A DNA stretch of 31,257 nucleotides from CAZFLD01 sp964519835 (GTDB lineage Bacteria; Spirochaetota; Spirochaetia; DSM-27196; CAZFLD01). The first letter of the stretch is position 1. The number at the start of each line of letters is the position of its first letter. This document shows positions 1 through 6,237 of this stretch, piece after piece. The notes below the pieces were generated by a model. The model was not told where the DNA came from, did no database searches, and was given only the letters and a program-made list of their open reading frames with translations. Made by a program: the position numbers and the translations under genes. The stretch is from positions 1-31,257 of the forward strand of contig CAZFLD010000054.1 of assembly GCA_964519835.1 (NCBI GenBank). The letters run 5' to 3'.

Positions 1-179
1 TGCCAAAGTATGCACTTGCGTGATTTCGCGCATCATGGTTCGTGACATTACCCTTGGTTCGAGGATCTTGACTTTGGGTTCGGGGGTTCGGGAATGTCAA
101 GCTTCACGCCGGCGTCGAGGTCGGACGCGACGCCTGTAGCCCCGTAACCCGAGCCCTGCCGTCGTCGGCACGGATGGAT

Positions 180-683
180 TTAGAACACGTCAGGACCCAA
201 CACACCGACATAGAAATCGGTCCGGGCCTTATCGATGCGGCGTTGCATACGGCGCGCGTTGTCCCAGTTCTCGGAAAAAGCGACCGACAGGCTTCTTAGC
301 GCGCGAACGAGCGGGAAGCGAAGCAGATTCCGCCCAAATCGACCGGTAAAGCTCTCTACCGCCTTGACGGGCGACGCATTCGGCTGCCTTTGTTTTAGGA
401 AATACCAGTGGTCGGAAATCTCCAGGTACAAGTCTCCCGTCGGGCGAGCGGGGAAAGCCTGGCGAGCACCGCTACGCTCGAGCGCCTTCAAAAGCGGGCT
501 CATCACGGTGGCCTCCCACGACGAGACCACCTCGTTCCAGTCGCTATCTTTGTTATTGCGAAGGTCCAAAAGATACTTGTGCGTCCCAACGTGCTCCTGT
601 ATACGCTCCCAACCGTCGTGACGTTGGAACTCTAAGCCATTTTCCTGTAATACTTTCCGAACTCTCATAGTTTGACTTTTCAT
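180..683 (-). CDS. Uncharacterised 167-residue protein
   Basis: Function unknown. The ATG at 683 is chosen because a strong GGAGGT ribosome-binding site lies 7 bases upstream and a promoter-like TTGATA-N16-TATATT lies just before it; the frame is open further upstream but that part has no protein-like character. The product is basic, with no signal peptide or membrane segment. Residues about 55-95 (a Trp-containing stretch, then FPARPTGDLYLEISDHWYF) resemble the pattern 'SW...P...AI...FPGRTEADLYL' that I associate with DUF4032/ParB-linked proteins; this is a tentative resemblance only. It stands alone, 235 bases after the oxidoreductase gene, and is probably monocistronic. The reading frame stays open for 44 codons beyond the TAA, which I treat as chance in GC-rich DNA. 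Confidence 0.7.
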   Translation of the reverse strand: MKSQTMRVRKVLQENGLEFQRHDGWERIQEHVGTHKYLLDLRNNKDSDWNEVVSSWEATVMSPLLKALERSGARQAFPARPTGDLYLEISDHWYFLKQRQPNASPVKAVESFTGRFGRNLLRFPLVRALRSLSVAFSENWDNARRMQRRIDKARTDFYVGVLGPDVF

Positions 684-717
684 GTTTGTACCTCCAATTC
701 TATTCTCACCCACCTCC

Positions 718-745
718 AATATAGCGAGCATCGGAAAAATATCAA
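718..745 (-). promoter_or_regulatory. Putative sigma-70 promoter of the 167-residue protein gene
   Basis: On the minus strand TTGATA (740-745), a 16-base spacer and TATATT (718-723) lie about 35 bases upstream of the ATG at 683. A GGAGGT follows at the right distance from that ATG. No operator-like repeat is seen here, so this gene does not look like part of the sugar regulon. Confidence 0.5.
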
Positions 746-918
746 AGTTTTTGTTGACAAATAGGCAAATTGCCCCTCTAGGTAGCGCGTCATGGGAGCG
801 GTAGTGTTTAGTGTGGTAAGCGGAAGCCGGCCATCGCTTTTGATCGTACAATAATCGGTACGGCGTTCGACGCCGGAAACACCTGGGTGATTGTGTCGCT
901 TTCGAGCGCGAGTGCGCT

Positions 919-1971
919 CTATACCTCGGCGCACCGACCCGATTCCGACGAAGCATACAAGGCGTCGCTGATCCTCTGCACGACAAGTGAGTGATCGAGG
1001 TTGGTTGCGATCTCTTGCTCACCGCGGATTGCCGACACAAAGTTGTTGATAATACCGGTACGTTGGAGAGGCCAATAGACCTCGCCTTTCCAGAGCACCT
1101 CCTCTTTGACCCCCTTCAGCCGGTCCGCCGTGTAAAGGATGACATGGAAGGGGTCTCCCGGAACCACGTTGAAGCGAAGCGCGCCCGCACTTCCGTGTAT
1201 CTCAACAAAGGAATCGCGTGGGCCGTAGGATTGTTCCGCCGCGTTGATGTCAATGGTCGCACCGTTCTCAAAACGGATCTGGCCACTCACTTTGATCTCG
1301 CCGTCCTGGCCCTCGGGCACCCAATCGGCCAGTTCCTGGGGGATGGGCCAAGTGCGCCCCATAACGGCCGCCGGCTTCAACTTCCAATCGAAGAGTGCCA
1401 GGATGTAGTCGATAACGTAGCTGTGCTTGTTCACAAAAAAGCCGCCGCCGTTGATCTTGCGGCTTAGACGCCACGCCGGCGGGAGCTCTTCGGGCACCGG
1501 ACCTACGGGAGCGACGTCTTGCACGTAGATTTGTCGCAACTCGCCGATCCGGGAGTTAGCGAGGGCGGTCCTCACAACCTCAAAAGGCGGGAAGAACCGA
1601 AATCGCGACGAGCAGCAGCCGGCAACTACATCACCGCGAACGGCTATCATCTCCCGTACCTCATCGGCGTTCCGGCCGATTGGTTTTTCCAAAAGGACGT
1701 GCAATCCACGCTTGAGCGCGGCAATGGCCGGCTCGTACCGATAGGCTGCCGGAAGTGCAAAGACCACACCCTCCACGTTGCCCTTTTGTATCAGGTCGAG
1801 CCCCGATCCAAAACACTCGTCGGCGCCAAACTCTTTGGCATAGGTCGTTGCCGCCTCCTCGCGGACATCGCCTACCGCCGCGATCTGCACATCCGGGTTC
1901 TCCTGAAGTGACATCAAATGACGCTTGCCGATCCAACCGCAGCCAATGACTCCGATTCTTGTTTTTGCCAT
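919..1971 (-). CDS. Gfo/Idh/MocA family NAD(P)-dependent oxidoreductase
   Basis: A 350-residue cytoplasmic dehydrogenase of the Gfo/Idh/MocA family, which oxidises or reduces hydroxyl groups of sugars, inositols and related compounds. The N-terminal Rossmann fold carries GVIGCGWIG (residues 7-15), followed by the family's EKP motif at 95-97, whose Lys is normally catalytic. The C-terminal alpha/beta half contains GGGFFVNKHSYVID, the family's substrate-side region. Length is typical. The ATG at 1971 has AGGAG 7 bases upstream; a longer reading frame exists but lacks a ribosome-binding site and would precede the Rossmann start by 18 residues. It is on the same strand as the glycoside hydrolase operon but more than 600 bases downstream of it, with no operator copy in front, so co-regulation is not shown. 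Substrate cannot be read from the sequence. Confidence 0.93.
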   Translation of the reverse strand: MAKTRIGVIGCGWIGKRHLMSLQENPDVQIAAVGDVREEAATTYAKEFGADECFGSGLDLIQKGNVEGVVFALPAAYRYEPAIAALKRGLHVLLEKPIGRNADEVREMIAVRGDVVAGCCSSRFRFFPPFEVVRTALANSRIGELRQIYVQDVAPVGPVPEELPPAWRLSRKINGGGFFVNKHSYVIDYILALFDWKLKPAAVMGRTWPIPQELADWVPEGQDGEIKVSGQIRFENGATIDINAAEQSYGPRDSFVEIHGSAGALRFNVVPGDPFHVILYTADRLKGVKEEVLWKGEVYWPLQRTGIINNFVSAIRGEQEIATNLDHSLVVQRISDALYASSESGRCAEV

Positions 1972-2594
1972 TGGGTTTCTCCTGTTGATTGGGCTGATTG
2001 TGCGTGCCGACTGCGCGCAACTCATCCTCTGCTGTCGATTTTATCAGCGAAAGCACACACGCGCGTTTGCGTGGATTGGACTAGTGCACCGGTTTTTCCC
2101 CCGGAGCGCCGTTTTCTCGGTTGCCCGCGCCTTTCCGGGTAGATTCCAAACCCAGCCCAGTTCGTACCGCAGCAATACCTCGGACCTTGTTTTGTTCTCA
2201 TACTCGGCGAAAAAAAAGCTCACCCTCGTAGTTACAGTCAACAAAGGTGTTGATAACACGGGTCCATACCATACGGTCGTGCCGACCCGCGGAATCGTGC
2301 TGCCGTCCTTGTTCTCTGTATCGATGGTATCAAGGTGCCGAGGCCGATTTGTTGCTGCATAGCCGGGCTTCCCGCGGCCGGTAGCCCTTGTCCCGGTATC
2401 TATGCAGGCGCTGAAATACGCTCCCGTAGCAACAACCGCTGGTCCGCGCGTATGTCCGGCGCTCGGACAACAGGTTCCCGATCGCAACTACGACAGGCCA
2501 ACTATCCTAACAGAGGGGGGAAACACCATCGGTGAATCACTTACTTCCACCGCCTACCATGGCTATGACCGGGAAAGGCGGCCGGATGCTTCGA
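1972..2594. other. Gene-poor stretch between oxidoreductase and GH172 genes
   Basis: No supported gene. A minus-strand open frame at 2044-2487 has no ribosome-binding site, signal peptide or recognisable motif. A run of eight A at about 2211-2218 follows no hairpin on either strand. The stretch leads into the quinone-oxidoreductase remnant and is best read as rearranged DNA. Confidence 0.5.
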
Positions 2595-4595
2595 TCACTG
2601 CGCCGTTCTGGACGGCGACCTCGAGCTCAATGCCGGCCGATTGGACAGGATCCGCGAGCTCGTTGAGACAGGAAGGATCAAACCGGTGCTCGGAAGCACC
2701 GTTGTGTTGGCCGACATTGCCGAGGCAGATCGGCTGCTGGAGAGTCGAAATACTTCGAGATCGACGGCGCTCCACGGAGTCGTAGGCCGAATTTCGAGCT
2801 CGTTCCGTCCGGAGCCGGTCAGCACGTTACCGCTTACAACAAACTCGGTCGAGACCACTCCGGGGTCGTTCACAAAGCCCGGCGTTAGCCAGACACCGGC
2901 AAGCTCGCCGTTTACGTAGACCTCGGCGGCCTGATTCGCATACGTGAAGTCTGTTAGCCTCCTCAGGAGAAGGTCGGTCCCGGCCACATCGGGACCCAAC
3001 TCTATACTAAGACCTTCCTCAGTCACGATGCCACGACGCAACTGGGGGGCTCGGTCGTCGGTTCCAACAAGGGGAGCCTCAAAGACTGCGACCTGTCCGC
3101 CGGTCACGGCGGCAAGCTGGTCGGCGTTGAGTCGATCCACCGGAAAAAGAGTGCTCTCCGGCACGCCGTACAGGAACACCGTCGAGCTAAACGCACCCGC
3201 CAAGTTGTTGCTCGGGCCATGTTCCATTGTCATGCGAATACTGTGGGCAAAGGGAATCGAGTCCGTCGGCAGGTACCGGTACTGACTTGTATGGTCGCCG
3301 TCGGCGTCCACCAGGTGTGCCGGGTTGCCGTGCGTGGGCAGCGAAAAGGTCCCGTACTTGTAGTACCAGCCCCCGTTAAAAAAATCCTCGGTTCCCGTTC
3401 CGTGAATCTGCGGCGTTGGAGCGCCGTCTATAAAGACTCGGTCGTCTCCCTCCAAAATTCGCCGGTTCTCGGGATCATCACTCGAAGCAACCAGCACTAC
3501 GCCCACAACCCTACCGGTTCCGGTCCACTCCACAAGCTCCACATCCCGACCGGACAATAGACGGTCCGTACGCCGGTGAACCGCATACAGATGGCCGATA
3601 ACTCCGTCTTCCAGAAGCTCGCCGATTCTGGGAATAGATCGGAACACGATCGCGGTCGCGACGTCGATCTCCTTATCCACACTTCGATTCTCAATGCCGA
3701 CACTAAGCTCCGAGGCGAAGGGAATTGGCAGAAGAAACTCGATCGAGAGTCTATCCCCGGACACCCGAACGTTAGCCGCGCTTGATGCCACGGGCTCGCC
3801 GGCAAGCGCACCACCACCCACTTCCGATAGCGGGGCGGACACTTGGGGCTCGGTGGCGCCGTCGGCGGTGATGTTCAGAAAGATATCGTCAAGGAGCACC
3901 TCGTCCATACTGCCGGCGCCCGTCACCTGATCGGAGGGGATTGTGACCGTGAGTCGCTCGACCACGCCCGCTCCCTGCAAAGACGCCGATATCACCTGGG
4001 TACCCGGTCGCACTCTTGTAGCCGCGTTTGCAGCAACCTCGGGAGGAAAGTCGGCCTCACTCACCAAAGCGGCCCGCGCGTCCTCTTGTGCTCGGGCGGC
4101 GGTATCGGCGTAGCGGTAGTACTGCATCTGGATGTAGCTCGAAACAGACGCGGTCTCTATGCGAAGCTCGTCCTCGTAGTCCAGGGGGACGTAGGAAAAG
4201 AAACCACCGCTGCTCGTATGCTCATCGCCCACAACCGGCGCAACAAAGGGCTCAACATCTCCTGAAAAAAGATCCATCGTCTGAATGGTGAGCAGATCCA
4301 CACCGTCGCCGACAAACCGTAACCGGCCGGGGTTCCTCCAGCCGGTCATCCAGAACCGCACCATACGTCCGGGTCCGGCGGCGTGGAAGATTGTAAAAAC
4401 ACGGTCGGAACGGTTGAAGTCGAGATACGCCCACAGCCGATTGCCGTCCTCGTTCCCCCCGGTGCGGTCGTAGCTGGAGATCTGGTATGCCCGAACGCCG
4501 CGTGGAATCACGTAGATCCCGTCAACGGAAAACTGTGCAGGCACCGCCGCCACGGACGCGGCGGCGAGTACCAAGCAAAAGGCGAGCCGCTTCAC
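2595..4595 (-). CDS. Secreted GH172 (DUF2961) family glycoside hydrolase with aberrant C-terminal tail
   Basis: The protein has 666 residues. DUF2961 is now glycoside hydrolase family GH172, whose characterised members act on difructose dianhydride and on arabinofuranosides. Residues 1-21 form a cleavable signal peptide (MKRLAFCLVLAAASVAAVPAQ). The family hallmark GTGTEDFFNGGWYY is at about 400-412 and MEHG at 457-460; an all-beta region continues to about 618. Start is a GTG whose first bases overlap the preceding gene's TGA (GTGA), so translation is probably coupled. From about residue 619 the sequence becomes Ser/Arg-rich and unlike a domain, because the frame runs antisense through a quinone-oxidoreductase fragment. 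The natural stop appears to have been lost and about 48 foreign residues added. The catalytic part looks complete, so the enzyme may still work. It is the last gene of the operator-controlled LamG-unknown-GH172 operon. The true substrate is unknown. Confidence 0.88.
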   Translation of the reverse strand: MKRLAFCLVLAAASVAAVPAQFSVDGIYVIPRGVRAYQISSYDRTGGNEDGNRLWAYLDFNRSDRVFTIFHAAGPGRMVRFWMTGWRNPGRLRFVGDGVDLLTIQTMDLFSGDVEPFVAPVVGDEHTSSGGFFSYVPLDYEDELRIETASVSSYIQMQYYRYADTAARAQEDARAALVSEADFPPEVAANAATRVRPGTQVISASLQGAGVVERLTVTIPSDQVTGAGSMDEVLLDDIFLNITADGATEPQVSAPLSEVGGGALAGEPVASSAANVRVSGDRLSIEFLLPIPFASELSVGIENRSVDKEIDVATAIVFRSIPRIGELLEDGVIGHLYAVHRRTDRLLSGRDVELVEWTGTGRVVGVVLVASSDDPENRRILEGDDRVFIDGAPTPQIHGTGTEDFFNGGWYYKYGTFSLPTHGNPAHLVDADGDHTSQYRYLPTDSIPFAHSIRMTMEHGPSNNLAGAFSSTVFLYGVPESTLFPVDRLNADQLAAVTGGQVAVFEAPLVGTDDRAPQLRRGIVTEEGLSIELGPDVAGTDLLLRRLTDFTYANQAAEVYVNGELAGVWLTPGFVNDPGVVSTEFVVSGNVLTGSGRNELEIRPTTPWSAVDLEVFRLSSSRSASAMSANTTVLPSTGLILPVSTSSRILSNRPALSSRSPSRTAQ
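2611..2756 (+). pseudogene. 3' fragment of a zinc-type/quinone oxidoreductase (MDR) gene
   Basis: The plus strand encodes about 48 residues, including RIRELVETGRIKPV and then ADIAEADRLLESRN. This is the C-terminal signature of medium-chain quinone oxidoreductases (typically 'LVEAGKIKPVID...LEEAAEAHRLLES...'). Nothing recognisable of the remaining ~270 residues is found upstream, and the match stops at about 2750, where DNA encoding the end of the GH172 protein begins on the other strand. It is a gene fragment left by a rearrangement, not a functional gene. Confidence 0.7.
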
Positions 4596-5266
4596 TCCTG
4601 ATAGATCTTAACGTCGTAGATGAGGTCGATCACATCGATGGAGTTCCAATCGTGAATAAGAAGGTAGCCGGTCGTTTCAGGAAGCGAATGCGTGCCTTCC
4701 GCCAGAACGGTTCCGTCAATCGCAACGGAGTAGCTGTCGGTGGTCAGACGAAACTCCAGCGTCAAGACGGCGCCCATCTCAAAGGCGTTCTCGACGATCG
4801 CCAATTGGTTTCCCATCCCACGTTGTTCGGGACTGGTCTCCTGTACGAGGAGCGCGTTTGGGACCTCGTCGCGGGTGCTAAACAGGCCGGTCCGCACAAA
4901 ATCACCCTCCATCCAGGGATCGCCGTCGACGAGGTATTGGTTGACAAACCATATGTCGACTTCGCTTCCGGGAATCTCGCTGTTTCGCTCCATTTCCAGC
5001 TGTATCGTAAGTGAACCGTCCGCCAGATCGAGCTCCTGCGAAAAACACACCCCAAATGCCTCGAAGCCGTTAGACCCCTCGAGCTCGAGGGCTCCCTCGT
5101 AGACCTCTACCCGGTTGAATGGGAAGGCGGTACCCCAGACTTCGAAGGTTCCGGTATCCGGATCATCAAAGGGCTCGTGAAAAACGAGCTCCTGCCCGGA
5201 CAAAACGACGGCGGAGAGCAGCAGCAAACCGCACCAAACAACAGTTAAAACCCTCTTTGCTAACAC
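4592..5266 (-). CDS. Secreted protein of unknown function, possible beta-sandwich
   Basis: A 224-residue protein. I choose the GTG at 5266 because GGAGGT lies 6 bases upstream and translation then begins with a signal peptide (Val-Leu-Ala-Lys-Arg, then a hydrophobic stretch ending near LSGQ). The mature part begins with ELVFHEPFDDPDTGTFEVWG, an opening seen in laminarinase/LamG-like jelly-roll domains, and is rich in alternating beta-strand-like segments with acidic residues. I do not recognise a family and see no catalytic motif. It lies 23 bases after the LamG-like gene and overlaps the GH172 gene by 4 bases (GTGA), so all three are one operon. A carbohydrate-binding or accessory role is inference from context. 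Confidence 0.75.
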   Translation of the reverse strand: MLAKRVLTVVWCGLLLLSAVVLSGQELVFHEPFDDPDTGTFEVWGTAFPFNRVEVYEGALELEGSNGFEAFGVCFSQELDLADGSLTIQLEMERNSEIPGSEVDIWFVNQYLVDGDPWMEGDFVRTGLFSTRDEVPNALLVQETSPEQRGMGNQLAIVENAFEMGAVLTLEFRLTTDSYSVAIDGTVLAEGTHSLPETTGYLLIHDWNSIDVIDLIYDVKIYQE

Positions 5267-5289
5267 GTGGGACCTCCAATAGATCACGA

Positions 5290-6153
5290 TCATCGTGCGA
5301 CCGGCAGCCGGAACGTTCCCGGCGCAAGAGCATCAAGCGAAATCGAAAAGGCGTCAATTGCGCCGCTCATTCCGCGGCTATCGTATGGGTTGGCGTCTTG
5401 TCCGTTGCTGTAGCCGAGCGAGAAGCTATTCGCGTGCCGAGTGTTCGAAGACCCAAGGGACCAGGCATCGTCGGACGCGTCGTAGGGAGCCTCTGCCTGC
5501 AAATCGCCGTCTATGAAAAACCTAACCGTGCTCGAGCTAGGATCGGTCTCGTTGAAGTCAAGCACCCCGGCGGCATGGTACCAGCGCCGCGCCTGTATCG
5601 GTTCGAGCACATGGAGTCTGATCTCCTGATCGCTCGATCCGTCCCCAAAGATGACAAAGTTAAACGGCTGATCCACGGCCCGTCGGAACGCCCACATAAA
5701 CTTTCCACCGTGGGGCCACTCATTGCTACCAAGGTACATAAACCTAAAGGAGTTTCCCTCAGGCTCGAGCACCTCCGCCATAAAAACAAACTCGATCGTC
5801 AGATCGCCCGGCTCAAACGGCTCGGTTAGGACGATTTGCAGACCCTGCGAACGCCGGCCGGACCCAATGCGGAGCGCGCCGCCACCCTGGGGCGCCCCGG
5901 GAAGTAGCTCCTCGGCGGAGACCAGCGCCGGTGGATCACCACCACGCCCGAGCGCATCAAAAAAACGAACGAGCATTCGATCGACACTCGTGACGGCTTC
6001 GTTGGAACCGGGCTCGTAGATACCCACAATCCAATTCCGTGCGTCGCTCTCGCCACCGATCTCCGAATCGTCAAACGTAAGTCGAAACACCTCTTGCGCC
6101 ACGAGCATGCTCGTTAGCATCTGAAGAATGAGAAGGAGCACGATACGTTTCAT
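5290..6153 (-). CDS. Secreted LamG-like (concanavalin A-like) domain protein
   Basis: A 287-residue protein with a signal peptide at 1-19 (MKRIVLLLILQMLTSMLVA) and one concanavalin A-like/LamG jelly-roll domain. Typical features are LTIEFVFMAE, the middle strands with a Trp-Tyr-His-Ala-Ala-Gly segment (RRWYHAAGVLDF), VRFFIDGDLQAEAP, and a closing GAIDAFSISLDALAPG. Such domains usually bind carbohydrate; I see no catalytic Glu motif of GH16. It is the first gene of a three-gene operon ending in the GH172 enzyme. Upstream lies one copy of the regulon's 14-bp near-palindrome, inside a promoter-like element. The ribosome-binding site is modest (AGGG 7 bases before ATG). A role in attaching to, or presenting, the target polysaccharide is inference. 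Confidence 0.85.
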   Translation of the reverse strand: MKRIVLLLILQMLTSMLVAQEVFRLTFDDSEIGGESDARNWIVGIYEPGSNEAVTSVDRMLVRFFDALGRGGDPPALVSAEELLPGAPQGGGALRIGSGRRSQGLQIVLTEPFEPGDLTIEFVFMAEVLEPEGNSFRFMYLGSNEWPHGGKFMWAFRRAVDQPFNFVIFGDGSSDQEIRLHVLEPIQARRWYHAAGVLDFNETDPSSSTVRFFIDGDLQAEAPYDASDDAWSLGSSNTRHANSFSLGYSNGQDANPYDSRGMSGAIDAFSISLDALAPGTFRLPVAR

Positions 6154-6195
6154 GGTTCTACCCTACATCCGGCCGAGCTATTTGTCAACACATAT

Positions 6196-6225
6196 TCTAT
6201 AATGTATAGACATTTACGTACACAA
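6196..6225 (-). promoter_or_regulatory. Operator-overlapped promoter of the LamG-unknown-GH172 operon
   Basis: On the minus strand TTGTGT (6220-6225), an 18-base spacer and TATAGA (6196-6201) form a promoter. The 14-bp operator AATGTCTATACATT (6201-6214 as read on the minus strand) fills the spacer and touches the -10 box. A second candidate, TTGACA (6183-6188) with N17 and TAGGGT (6160-6165), has better hexamer spacing but would end only 6 bases before the ATG and give an almost leaderless transcript. Confidence 0.6.
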
Positions 6226-6237
6226 CAGCCGAGGGCC

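Noticed and set aside
1..179. Minus-strand frame open for 44 codons directly after the stop of the 167-residue protein
   Set aside because: It follows a normal TAA, has no start or ribosome-binding site and no conserved content; GGTTCG repeats near 57-95 also looked like noise.
2205..2230. Run of eight A that might be the T-run of a minus-strand terminator
   Set aside because: The bases before it on the minus strand do not form a stem; GAGGGTGAG has no complement nearby.
2044..2487. Minus-strand open frame of 147 codons in the gap after the oxidoreductase
   Set aside because: No ribosome-binding site, no signal peptide and no recognisable motif; open frames of this size are common by chance in this GC-rich DNA.
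6160..6188. TTGACA-N17-TAGGGT as the promoter of the LamG-like gene
   Set aside because: Hexamer spacing is good, but it would leave almost no leader and lies outside the operator; kept as an alternative to the operator-overlapped promoter at 6196-6225.
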